Below are positions 43,302 to 50,915 of a stretch of 64,000 bases of DNA, piece by piece. The stretch's first letter is position 1. Each line of letters starts with the position of its first letter. The position numbers were made by a program, and so were the translations under genes. The DNA comes from CBDFLS01 sp965249185 (GTDB lineage: Bacteria > Chloroflexota > Dehalococcoidia > Lucifugimonadales > Australimonadaceae). The notes under the pieces were generated by a model. That model worked only from the letters and a program-made list of their open reading frames with translations. It was not told where the DNA came from and searched no databases. The DNA lies in contig CBDFLS010000001.1 in NCBI GenBank assembly GCA_965249185.1, forward strand, positions 1 to 64,000, read 5' to 3'.

Positions 43302-44379
43302 GACGGGCCTCCATGTTCCGATTCTTACGCGCTGAGATGCCTATGACGAGCCACCAGACCATCGAGAGCTGATAGGGCTGCCAGGTGTAGTAGTCGAGCA
43401 TTGAGAGCCCCAAAAGCGCGATTGCGAGCCAGCGCACGGCCCCATGCCCGCGCCAGATGGCATACCCGGAGAGGAAAAGCCAGGCCAGCGCCGAGAGTAT
43501 CCCGCCCTCAATGCCGACCCGAACGGGCGCTGAATGGGCGCCGTACTGATACGAGATGCCCCGGGGGAGCGGCTGGGGCGCGACGTTAGAGGACAGGCGG
43601 GTGAATGCCTCTGCCTCCACCGCCGCGATAGCCCCCAGCTCGGCGCTGCCGGTGCCCCTGCCCAGTAACGAGTGGCCGAGGTCCGCCCAGAATGGGACGG
43701 TGAGTACTACGCTGCACCCCAAGATGGCCACCCACGCCTTCCATGGAACCGCGCGAGCCACGAGCATCGCCACCAGGACCACGCTGGCCACCGCCACGCC
43801 CCATCGGGACCCGCTGAGAGGAAGCGCCACCAGTAGCGGGATGGCCAGTGGGCGGTAACGCTTCGTGGTCAATAGGTAGATGGCGCCCACCGCCATGAGC
43901 CCGGCGGCGGGGTTCGGGTTGCTCATCAACCCGTACTGACGGAGCCCCTGCCCGTGGTGGATGAGCCCCTGGGCGATTGTGGCCGCCGCCTGGACCAGCG
44001 AGGCAGAAACGAGCATCGGCAGGATGCTGGAGGAGACGGGCCCGGCGAACAGACCCGCCATGAGCACCATCCAGAAGGCCAGGATCGTTGTGCCCGGCCA
44101 GAAGCCGCCGTTGATGATGCTCAGGGGCACCGCCGCCACCATGCTCACCGTAATCACTCCCACGGCTACCAGAGGGGCACGGCGCGGCATCCTTGGCTCG
44201 CCGATGGCGATGGAGAGCGCCAGCAGTCCGATGGAGAGGCCGAACATCCAATGGGCGTAGTGCGGAACGAAAAAGGAAGTGCTGATCGCGCCGCCCAGCA
44301 CAATGCGTGAGAGCAGGCGCATCGTGGCCGTGCTCCCAAGGCGCAGGCGGAGTGGCAAGCGGGAAGATAGGGTTGTCAT
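43291..44379 (-). CDS. O-antigen ligase/polymerase-like membrane protein
   Basis: This is a 362-residue protein with about ten hydrophobic segments. GLMSNPNPAAGLMAVGAIYL and PLSGSRWGVAVASVVLVAML resemble the NPN...SG(S/T)R segments of WaaL/Wzy-type O-antigen ligases. A long external loop is followed by APVRVGIEGGILSALAWLFL. Such enzymes transfer or polymerise lipid-linked glycans outside the membrane. In this operon it may finish glycosylation of the virion or surface proteins. It overlaps its neighbours on both sides. Confidence 0.72.
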   Translation of the reverse strand: MTTLSSRLPLRLRLGSTATMRLLSRIVLGGAISTSFFVPHYAHWMFGLSIGLLALSIAIGEPRMPRRAPLVAVGVITVSMVAAVPLSIINGGFWPGTTILAFWMVLMAGLFAGPVSSSILPMLVSASLVQAAATIAQGLIHHGQGLRQYGLMSNPNPAAGLMAVGAIYLLTTKRYRPLAIPLLVALPLSGSRWGVAVASVVLVAMLVARAVPWKAWVAILGCSVVLTVPFWADLGHSLLGRGTGSAELGAIAAVEAEAFTRLSSNVAPQPLPRGISYQYGAHSAPVRVGIEGGILSALAWLFLSGYAIWRGHGAVRWLAIALLGLSMLDYYTWQPYQLSMVWWLVIGISARKNRNMEARHGS

Positions 44380-44591
44380 GCTTTGCTAGCGGCGTTCGCC
44401 AGCGCCTTCCCACCGATGATCACCACCGTGGCCCCCATCCCGGCACGGAACACACGCTCCCACTCGTCGTGCATTCGGCGCTCGCGGGGCCGCCGGATGC
44501 GAGCCTTCAAGCGCCTGTCCGGCCGCTTCGCCCGCTGACTCGCGCGGGAGTCGGACGGCCTGGGGCGCTTCTTTATAGACTGAGGTCTCAT
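44376..44591 (-). CDS. small basic protein with hydrophobic C-terminus
   Basis: A start at ATG 44591 gives 71 residues. It follows GGAGGGTGAAGCT and overlaps the upstream stop (ATGA). Residues 1-45 are Arg/Lys-rich (RASQRAKRPDRRLKARIRRP). A short hydrophobic segment GMGATVVIIGGKAL ends the protein. It could bridge DNA and membrane. No family is recognised. Confidence 0.65.
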   Translation of the reverse strand: MRPQSIKKRPRPSDSRASQRAKRPDRRLKARIRRPRERRMHDEWERVFRAGMGATVVIIGGKALANAASKA

Positions 44592-46090
44592 AGCTTCACC
44601 CTCCATAGGCGGACGGAGCCCGCCGAATACTCAGGCGTCAGCCACGGCGCCGCCGCCGTCAGCGCCCAGATGCGCTCCGGCTCCTCGTAGGGCGCCCCGT
44701 AGATGGTCCAGCTCTTGCCGAACGGCAACGGCCAGCGTGTGTCTATCAGGACGTAAGAGGCGTCGAGCCTGCCCGCCGCCCCCGCAACGTCGCACTCGGG
44801 AACCCAGCCCAGAACGCAGCGCACGTCCTTGTCCGACTCGGTGAACGCCCTCGGCGGCTCCCAGGTGAATGTGTAGTGGACCGGCAGGCGGGTCAGCCCC
44901 GCCACCCAAAGCGCCTGCGAGAAGTTATTGGTGATGACGTGCCCAGCCGGGGCCCCGGCCTCCAGGTGCTCGATGGTCCGCACCATGTCGGGCGTGATGA
45001 ACGTCGAGTAGCGCGACTGGTTATAGAACTGGAAGATGGACCCGATGATCAGGAACGAGAGCAGGTACGCCCCCAGCGGGTAGGTCACGCGCCGGCTGAA
45101 ATACCGGGGCGCGTAGGTGGAGAGGGCCCACGCGGCCGAGATGTAGAGCGGGATGGCGACGAAGTACCGGCTGCGATAGAAGATGTTGATGACCGTCTCA
45201 TCAGCGCTCAGGAACAACAGGAGCGTCCCGTGGAGCACGGCGAGGCCGCCAATCGCTCGTAGGGCGGGCCTGGGGGCCTTCATCCATACGAAGATTCCCA
45301 GCGGGACGGCGATGAGGAACTGGAGCCACACACTGGACCCCCAGCCGCTCAGGTAGACCACCGGGCCTGGGTAGCTGAGTATCGAGGAGCCGGGGGCGAC
45401 GGAGAGATACCACGGCAGCGCCGTCAGCGCCAGAAGGCCGCCAGCTCCGATGGGAAGCGCCAAGCGCTTCAAGAGCGGTATGGCGGGGGTGCCACAGAGC
45501 ACCAAGAAGAGCACCAGGGCGGGGATTGCTATTGCGGCGATGCCCGCGCTGGTCTGATTCACGTACGCGACCGATGGAAGAGCGACGGCCAGCGTCAGTG
45601 CCTCGCGCCTCCGCCAGCCATGCTCCGCCAGCCCCACCACTGCCCACAGAGCCACGGCTATCAGGCCGAAGGCCACCAGCGGGAGACCGCCAGTGACGAA
45701 CATCTCAGCGTGGAGGAGATCGAAGGCCAGGAAGCCGCACATCGCCACCGCGATCCACGGACGGAGGAAGCGCGTGGCGAGCAGAAACGAGCCAAAGAGG
45801 ATAGGAACGGATGAAAAGACCGACGCCCACACCTTATAGCCCACGTCATCGCCCCAGGCACTCGTGAACGGCACCAGGAGCCATCCGGGTGCGAATGGGG
45901 GCCTCGGGAACCCGGCTCCGGTGGGCTCATCCCCCAGTACCGCGTTGCGGCCCAGGAGATAGGCGCCACCATCAACGCCGAGATACCCGTCGAAGCCCAG
46001 GGACAGGGCGAGCCGGAACGCCACGAGGCCCAGGGCGATGAGCGCGAGCACGGAGATTGGCGTCAGTCTGAATCGGGCCGGGAACGGCAT
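44588..46090 (-). CDS. GT-C-type glycosyltransferase (PMT/ArnT-like)
   Basis: This is a 500-residue protein; ATG 46090 is 9 bp after the basic-peptide gene. Ten or more membrane segments are visible. The first loop has GFDGYLGVDGGAYLLGRNAV, with acidic residues where GT-C enzymes keep their catalytic Asp, and RPPFAPGWLLVPF follows as in ArnT/PMT proteins. A soluble C-terminal domain (about 370-500) lies outside. These enzymes move sugars from polyprenyl donors to protein or lipid on the outer face. It is probably dedicated to glycosylating the element's exposed proteins. Confidence 0.8.
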   Translation of the reverse strand: MPFPARFRLTPISVLALIALGLVAFRLALSLGFDGYLGVDGGAYLLGRNAVLGDEPTGAGFPRPPFAPGWLLVPFTSAWGDDVGYKVWASVFSSVPILFGSFLLATRFLRPWIAVAMCGFLAFDLLHAEMFVTGGLPLVAFGLIAVALWAVVGLAEHGWRRREALTLAVALPSVAYVNQTSAGIAAIAIPALVLFLVLCGTPAIPLLKRLALPIGAGGLLALTALPWYLSVAPGSSILSYPGPVVYLSGWGSSVWLQFLIAVPLGIFVWMKAPRPALRAIGGLAVLHGTLLLFLSADETVINIFYRSRYFVAIPLYISAAWALSTYAPRYFSRRVTYPLGAYLLSFLIIGSIFQFYNQSRYSTFITPDMVRTIEHLEAGAPAGHVITNNFSQALWVAGLTRLPVHYTFTWEPPRAFTESDKDVRCVLGWVPECDVAGAAGRLDASYVLIDTRWPLPFGKSWTIYGAPYEEPERIWALTAAAPWLTPEYSAGSVRLWRVKL

Positions 46091-46099
46091 ATGACACCT

Positions 46100-46201
46100 C
46101 TAGCGGCGGCGCTTGGTCGCCCGCTTTGCCTTCACCCTCACGCGACGGGTGTAAGCCTTGTGGCCGTGACCCGCCTTGACTCTGACCCTTCGAATTGGCA
46201 C
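46100..46201 (-). CDS. 33-residue Arg/Lys-rich peptide
   Basis: GTG 46201 follows TAGGGGGTAGAAG, and TAG is at 46100-46102. The product has 15 Arg or Lys among 33 residues (PIRRVRVKAGHGHKAYTRR, then VRVKAKRATKRRR). It resembles the tiny DNA-condensing proteins of viruses (protamine-like or core peptides), although ribosomal-protein-like sequences can look similar. It lies between the coat-type genes and the glycosyltransferase gene, with 9 bp to the next ATG. Confidence 0.6.
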   Translation of the reverse strand: MPIRRVRVKAGHGHKAYTRRVRVKAKRATKRRR

Positions 46202-46260
46202 CTTCTACCCCCTATTCAGCGGTATGTGGATTTTTCCCCCGCCTCCGCCATTTCCAAGAT

Positions 46261-46311
46261 GGGGCATGAGGGAGCGCCGGGTAAGCCCGTCCGACGCCCC
46301 TCATGCCCCGA
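46261..46311 (-). terminator. strong hairpin after the coat-type gene
   Basis: GGGGCATGAGGG pairs with CCCCTCATGCCCC across a GC-rich loop. It lies between the 86-residue coat-type gene and the basic-peptide gene, so it can reduce downstream transcription and give the small proteins higher expression. There is no T-run. Confidence 0.6.
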
Positions 46312-46319
46312 TGGGCCGA

Positions 46320-46580
46320 TTACCGCTTGGACATGGGGCCTTTCCCGCTGACACCGGCGCCTCCCACGGCCATCATCGAAACCCCCAGGAAGATGATGAT
46401 CGCGTAGTACAGCAGCGGCGTGAGGTCGTTCAAGCTCTGCGCTCCGCTAAACGACCCGATGGTCGCTGCGGACCCAGCAGTAGCCGCCTGCGAGAGCACG
46501 GTGCTCGCCAGGCTCAGGCCCACCACAAAGGTGATGACCCCCGCGATGATGACCATGATGCTGTTCTTAATTGATCCCAT
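46320..46580 (-). CDS. major-coat-like protein 2 (two membrane segments)
   Basis: This is an 86-residue protein; ATG 46580 lies 11 nt after AAGGAGG. Segment one is MVIIAGVITFVVGLSLASTV. A Ser/Ala-rich polar stretch (QAATAGSAATIGSF) follows, then LNDLTPLLYYAIIIFLGVSM as segment two and a basic end (GKGPMSKR). The layout resembles coat proteins of filamentous or membrane viruses. The LxDLxPxxYYA pattern recurs in the 708-residue fibre and, more weakly, in coat-like protein 1. Confidence 0.72.
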   Translation of the reverse strand: MGSIKNSIMVIIAGVITFVVGLSLASTVLSQAATAGSAATIGSFSGAQSLNDLTPLLYYAIIIFLGVSMMAVGGAGVSGKGPMSKR

Positions 46581-46659
46581 AAAAGGTGTTGCCTCCTTCC
46601 TACACCAAGATTGGGGGTTCTGTGGGTGATCACTCCACGACGACCCCTATGTGTCCTGT

Positions 46660-46911
46660 TCACCGGCGCGTCACCAGCAGCACCGTGGCGATGAGCGTCC
46701 CGCAGGCGAGAACGCCACTGACCATGTAGACGAAGATGGGTGTGAGGTGGGTGAAAAACGTGCCGATAGCCCCGGCCTCGGCCTCCCCCATCGTCTGGAG
46801 ACTCGATACCGAGGTGACGATGAGCAGCCCCGCCACTATCGCGAGGACCAGACCAAGGGCTGCTGTGAGGTGACCTGCGCCCATGCGAGCGATAGTAGCC
46901 ACCACTACCAC
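46660..46911 (-). CDS. major-coat-like protein 1 (two membrane segments)
   Basis: The frame is up to 83 residues; ATG 46884 (MGAGHLTAALGL) is a more natural start. Segments are LTAALGLVLAIVAGLLIVTS and VYMVSGVLACGTLIATVLLV, separated by an acidic hinge (MGEAEAGAIGTFFTHLTPIF). It is the first gene of the leftward operon. It shares the HLTP-aromatic step with protein 2 and with the fibre N-terminus. Confidence 0.68.
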   Translation of the reverse strand: MVVVATIARMGAGHLTAALGLVLAIVAGLLIVTSVSSLQTMGEAEAGAIGTFFTHLTPIFVYMVSGVLACGTLIATVLLVTRR

Positions 46912-46919
46912 TGGCGGAC

Positions 46920-47047
46920 AAGACTGTCTTGTATGCGCTATATGTTGTGCATTTCGATTACCCCTTTGTATTATAAGAGCCGGTCACCAAACAGTTGTAT
47001 AGTCCAAGTGGTGACTAGGCAGTCATACAATAGAAGCGGACAAGCAT
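46920..47047. promoter_or_regulatory. divergent promoter/operator region
   Basis: It lies between the two operons. TTGTAT occurs at 46929-46934 and 46995-47000 and, as complement ATACAA, at 47025-47030. GTCACCA (46983-46989) and TGGTGAC (47009-47015) form a perfect 7-bp inverted repeat around one of them. AT-rich -10-like stretches (TATTATAAG, CTATATG) are present. The regulator gene at 47048 is adjacent and could bind here. Confidence 0.6.
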
Positions 47048-47479
47048 ATGTCGAATGAGGCGTTGACGGAGCGGACTGTCGCCGTGTTCCCGGACTCGGC
47101 GCCTGCCGGAGCCGGGAGTTGGCACCGGGTCGTCAATGGACAGCTCCAGGCGTCTAAGTACGCCTCCCATGCCATCTCGACCCATACCCTCGTCACCATT
47201 CGAGACCTGATCGGCCTATCCACCTATCAATTCGCAAAGTTTCTGTCCTTGCCCCAGTTTTCTACCATCTATAGGTGGCTGTCAGGTGATTCCAGGCCAT
47301 CCCAGGCCTATATGGTCAGGGTGCTCCACCTACTCGTCCTTCACACAGCGGGGAAGCTGGACATCATCAACTTCAATGGGAAGGCTTACTGGCCGGCATG
47401 GGAGGCCGAAGTCGAGCGGCGGATTGGCGCCGAAAAGGAAAGGAAGCATGGGACAATCAGTACAGCTCGTGTACGTTGA
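47048..47479 (+). CDS. putative helix-turn-helix regulator of the element
   Basis: This is a 143-residue protein; ATG 47048 lies at the divergent promoter. Residues about 50-97 (TLVTIRDLIGLSTYQFAKFL, then SLPQFSTIYRWLSGDSRPSQ) resemble an XRE/Cro-type helix-turn-helix, including the start of a recognition helix and the PSQAYMVRVLHL tail. N- and C-terminal parts are unassigned. It probably controls the two divergent operons. Confidence 0.65.
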   Translation: MSNEALTERTVAVFPDSAPAGAGSWHRVVNGQLQASKYASHAISTHTLVTIRDLIGLSTYQFAKFLSLPQFSTIYRWLSGDSRPSQAYMVRVLHLLVLHTAGKLDIINFNGKAYWPAWEAEVERRIGAEKERKHGTISTARVR

Positions 47480-47939
47480 TATAAGCGGGCGGTTCCGGTT
47501 TCGGAATGGGAAGATCAGGGACAAGTGGGTGGAGAACCACCACGACCGCCAGGCCCACACCATCTCCAGGAACCGCGTTTTCGCACCGAACAAGCCCGTC
47601 CTGGTGGACTCGGTGGCCGACCTGGCCTCATATGATCTGGCTCCAGTGCCATACGAGGACTTAACCTCGTCCCGGCGGGTCGTCGTCATCGAGGACAACA
47701 CGATAGTCCCGATGATGCCCGAGGGCCCCGCGCAGCCGGCCTTGACGCAACTCGAAGTGAAGGTGGCCCACCAGGTGACGCTCGCCGATGTGGACCTGGG
47801 CGCCGCCGAGGCGACGCAGCGCACCGAGACGACCCGAATGTGGTTCAACGCCCTGATGATCGCCGCGATGGTCGGCCTGGGCATCATCGGCTTTATTCTC
47901 ATCACGTCGGGGCTGGGCGGCGGCCCGGCGGCAGGATAG
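47448..47939 (+). CDS. tail-anchored protein
   Basis: This is a 163-residue protein; ATG 47448 follows AAAGGAAAGGAAGC and overlaps the regulator gene by 32 bp. A soluble N-terminal domain starts with VQLVYVDISGRFRFRNGKIR. One C-terminal membrane segment (WFNALMIAAMVGLGIIGFIL) ends the protein, with a short Gly-rich tail. It is probably a component of the particle or assembly machine. Unknown family. Confidence 0.7.
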   Translation: MGQSVQLVYVDISGRFRFRNGKIRDKWVENHHDRQAHTISRNRVFAPNKPVLVDSVADLASYDLAPVPYEDLTSSRRVVVIEDNTIVPMMPEGPAQPALTQLEVKVAHQVTLADVDLGAAEATQRTETTRMWFNALMIAAMVGLGIIGFILITSGLGGGPAAG

Positions 47940-47948
47940 GGGAAACGG

Positions 47949-48674
47949 ATGCAGCGCACCCTACGACTCAGGCTCACTTCGGCGGGGCTTCTACAAGCGC
48001 TAAGGGCTAATCTCCGCGGCTGGTTCACACGGAGGGCGGGACAAGAGAGGCGGGCGAAGCCACCGAAGGTCATCCGAGATACCGTCTACATCGTGGACCA
48101 TCCGCACACATGGATAGCGTCGGTGCCCAGGGACGAACTGCTGAAGGCCACGGCCACCCGGGGGATGTACGGCCCCACGTCGTACAACACCAAGCGCATC
48201 TTCTCCGCCCTCATCGGAGGTCTGATTGGCACGATCCTGGGCAGCATGATCTTCTGGTGGTACAACTCCTGGGTCTGGAGCGTGGTTATTCCCGCCGCCG
48301 CCGTGCCCGTCGGGACTCTCCCGCTCGCCGCTCTGGGCTGGCTATTCGGAGGCCGATTCAAGCCCCAACCCATATGGGTATTCCGACGCTGGATAGAGGA
48401 CGGGGTGACGCACCTGGAGCCGGTTTCGGTACAGCCCCTGCTCGCCGATTACGTGGAGCTGGAGGAGCACCAGGCCAACGCGGAGGCGAGCGCCCCGATG
48501 GTTTATCGCTCGGACCACCTGTACCTATGGATGAAGCAACGCGACTGGCGCGAGGAGAACCGGCTGCCCAAGTCGTTCCGTGACACGCTGCTCGACATCG
48601 GCATTCCCCTCATGGCCATCTTCAGCATCATCGGCATCGGCTTCTTTATCATCATCGCCCTGACTGGGAGGTAA
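47949..48674 (+). CDS. membrane protein with three segments
   Basis: This is a 241-residue protein; ATG 47949 follows TAGGGGAAACGG. The basic N-terminus (RAGQERRAKPPKVIRDTVYI) is cytoplasmic by the positive-inside rule. Segments are FSALIGGLIGTILGSMIFWW, VVIPAAAVPVGTLPLAALGW and, at the C-terminus, IGIPLMAIFSIIGIGFFIII. The soluble part between carries IWVFRRWIEDGVTHLEPVSV. It is immediately upstream of genes for a soluble protein and the ATPase, so it may form their membrane base. Confidence 0.68.
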   Translation: MQRTLRLRLTSAGLLQALRANLRGWFTRRAGQERRAKPPKVIRDTVYIVDHPHTWIASVPRDELLKATATRGMYGPTSYNTKRIFSALIGGLIGTILGSMIFWWYNSWVWSVVIPAAAVPVGTLPLAALGWLFGGRFKPQPIWVFRRWIEDGVTHLEPVSVQPLLADYVELEEHQANAEASAPMVYRSDHLYLWMKQRDWREENRLPKSFRDTLLDIGIPLMAIFSIIGIGFFIIIALTGR

Positions 48675-48676
48675 CG

Positions 48677-49144
48677 ATGACAGCAAAGGCCAAGGCAGAG
48701 ACTGTAGAGCAGCCACCAGAGCCCGAGGTGGTGGTAAGCACAAAAGAGGACGAGCAGCGGGGAAGCATCCCCACCACAGAGGAGATATTCATGCGGCCGG
48801 CGGGCTCCTCGTGGAACCCGGGCCGCGAGCTCGCCGAGATGCCGGAGGACATTGGCCACTGGGGCGGGCGCACGAATATCAACGAGGCGAAGGCGCAGCG
48901 GTGGACCCGCATATTCAATAGCGAGCAACGGCTGTTGACTGGGCACGTTGATCTGCTCCGGTCCATGCACTTCCAGGCCACCGTCCTAAACAGCGTCGGC
49001 GGGGTTGGCCGCGAACAGGTGATCTCCGTGGCCATCGGGGAGGCGCGGAAGTTCGCCATGTCTGGCCGCGTGAGCACCCCGGCGTCCGATAGGGTGCGGG
49101 CGCAGGCACCGCCTCCGACGAACAGGCCGGGGAACCCCGAATGA
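48677..49144 (+). CDS. soluble protein preceding the ATPase
   Basis: This is a 155-residue protein; ATG 48677 follows TGGGAGGTAACG. The acidic N-terminus is probably disordered. ELAEMPEDIGHWGGRTNINE and a helical stretch (RIFNSEQRLLTGHVDLLRSM) lie in the middle. The last four bases overlap the ATPase start, a sign of tight coupling and probably a complex. Unknown family. Confidence 0.65.
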   Translation: MTAKAKAETVEQPPEPEVVVSTKEDEQRGSIPTTEEIFMRPAGSSWNPGRELAEMPEDIGHWGGRTNINEAKAQRWTRIFNSEQRLLTGHVDLLRSMHFQATVLNSVGGVGREQVISVAIGEARKFAMSGRVSTPASDRVRAQAPPPTNRPGNPE

Positions 49145-50223
49145 GCACGGCCCTGAGCCGGATGCCAACGGGCGCCGCGATGATGTCCCGGTTCCATACG
49201 AGCAGGCCGCCCAGCCTTGCAACCGGCACCGACGATCCAGTGAAGGCGCTCTGGCGCCCCGAGGAACTGGGGGCGCAGGGCGGCGGCGGATCGCCAACGG
49301 TGGGGCTCATGTTCGCCAGGCGCGGGCGTGGCAAAACACTCACGCTGACGGTGCTCTCCAAGATCATGAAGGCGCGATACGCCAAATCCCAAAAGCGCCT
49401 GAGCATCTACACGAATTACTGGAACGAGATCGCCGACTTCGCCGACCCCTTCATACTCGACGCCGTGACGGACCCCCGGTACATGGGGCAGGTGAAGGAT
49501 GGGTTGATGTGCATCGACGAGATTCAGTCGTTCGCCTCGTCCCGCCGGTCCATGAGCCGCTATAGCGTCGGGCTCTCCCAGTACCTTACGCAGCTACGGA
49601 AGCAACGCCTGGACGTGCTGCTCACGACGCAGTTTCCCCAGGTGGTGGACTATCAACTGCTCATCCAGGTGGACTATTTCATAGAGTGCGACCTCCAGCC
49701 GGACAACCGCTCGTGCATGCTCTACGTTCACGATTACTGGGGGCAGGTCACCGGCAACTTCTGGCGCAAGACGTGGCCACCGCCCTTCTGGGAGGCGGAC
49801 TGGACACTGGAGTTGCTGAACGTCAACACTGTTTTCGGGCTCTACGACCGATACGTGTACATCCCGCCCACGTACCAGGACCAGGAGCAGCGGTTCGCCC
49901 AGGTGATCAACGAGTGGGCGGTCAAGGGACACACCGGCAAGCTCATACGCCGCTTCGACGATGACTATTCAGGCGTCGAGGCGGGCATTGTGATCCCAAC
50001 GGCCAGCGTGCCCCAGAACGCGGACGACGTGCTGGCCCAGTGGATCGGCAGGACCACGCCGTTCAACATCCGCCGGCCCTTGACCGAGGCGCAGATATTC
50101 GAGCCGAGCATGACTGCGGGCGAGCTCGCCGGCGTCCTTGAGCAGCACAACTATCGCATCGTAAAGAAGGGGGGACAGACGTTTGCAGAACCCAAAGCGG
50201 AAGCAACGCTCATTCCCGCTTAG
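49141..50223 (+). CDS. P-loop ATPase of Zot/FtsK-HerA packaging type
   Basis: This is a 360-residue protein. Walker A is in VGLMFARRGRGKTLTLTVLS (about residues 55-74) and Walker B in DGLMCIDEIQSFASSRRS (about 120-137). LTQLRKQRLDVLLTTQFPQV is a sensor-like strand and Gln, as in Zot (pI) proteins of filamentous phages and in packaging ATPases of membrane-containing viruses. No clear membrane segment is present, unlike typical Zot, so anchoring may come from the preceding gene products. It is the hallmark viral gene of this region. Confidence 0.78.
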   Translation: MSTALSRMPTGAAMMSRFHTSRPPSLATGTDDPVKALWRPEELGAQGGGGSPTVGLMFARRGRGKTLTLTVLSKIMKARYAKSQKRLSIYTNYWNEIADFADPFILDAVTDPRYMGQVKDGLMCIDEIQSFASSRRSMSRYSVGLSQYLTQLRKQRLDVLLTTQFPQVVDYQLLIQVDYFIECDLQPDNRSCMLYVHDYWGQVTGNFWRKTWPPPFWEADWTLELLNVNTVFGLYDRYVYIPPTYQDQEQRFAQVINEWAVKGHTGKLIRRFDDDYSGVEAGIVIPTASVPQNADDVLAQWIGRTTPFNIRRPLTEAQIFEPSMTAGELAGVLEQHNYRIVKKGGQTFAEPKAEATLIPA

Positions 50224-50250
50224 TAAGGCGCTCACGGAGGAGACAGACGA

Positions 50251-50915
50251 ATGAACACGCTCGCACACATGGCCGCGCTGCTGGCGTGGCTCTGGCTCTC
50301 CATCTTCGGCTTCTCGACGCTGAACGATACCCCCCTCGGGCTGGCGGTGCTGGCCGGCGGGGTGCTGGTAACGCTGGTGGCGCTCATAGACGCCATGATG
50401 GCCGACTGGGGGCAGCTCATCACGGGCAAGAGCGTCCGAGCTTCCTGCCGACGAGCTGGGCCGGCCTGGCGGTGGTGCTGGCGGTGTTTGTGTTCGCCGG
50501 TTTCCAGGCGTCGGCGCAGGTGGGGGGCCTCTCCACACGCGACTTCCCCAGCGTCACCGCGCTGGTCAACTCCACCTCGCCGGTCACCGCCGATTACTAC
50601 GACTCCTACGAATCGCCCCAAGGCACGGACTACGTGGTGCCCGCCGGCCAAACCCTCTATATCACGTCCCTACAAGGGCATCCGTTGGCGGCGGCCGCCA
50701 CGTCCACCACCGTGCGGATCGGTTATGGGGACACGGCGGTCAACGCCACCACCACGGCGCCCACGGCCGCAACGGTGGTCTACACCATCACCTTCCGAAC
50801 GAACGATGACCCGCCCGCCCCCTATGCGGTTTTCATACCGATCCCAACGGGGAAGTACCCGTTCATGCTCGTGGACCAGGACGTGAATATCCAAGCGACA
50901 GGAGTTGCCCGATGA
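50251..50915 (+). CDS. membrane protein with ectodomain, reading frame broken by an apparent -1 shift
   Basis: The first frame (ATG 50251 after CGGAGGAGACAGACGA) gives two membrane segments (LAHMAALLAWLWLSIFGFST, LAVLAGGVLVTLVALIDAMM). From about 50415 the sensible protein continues in the -1 frame: PTSWAGLAVVLAVFVFAGFQ, then a secreted-type domain with YDSYESPQGTDYVVPAGQTL and FIPIPTGKYPFMLVDQDVNI, ending at 50915. The first frame beyond that point is Pro/Arg-rich nonsense. Overlapping genes, programmed slippage at the G5 tract near 50407, or a sequencing error are all possible. The ectodomain resembles cell-surface attachment proteins only in composition. Confidence 0.65.

Noticed and set aside
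46100..46201. Ribosomal protein L34-like gene
   Set aside because: The peptide is small and basic, but lacks the conserved L34 start and motif and sits inside a viral-type operon.
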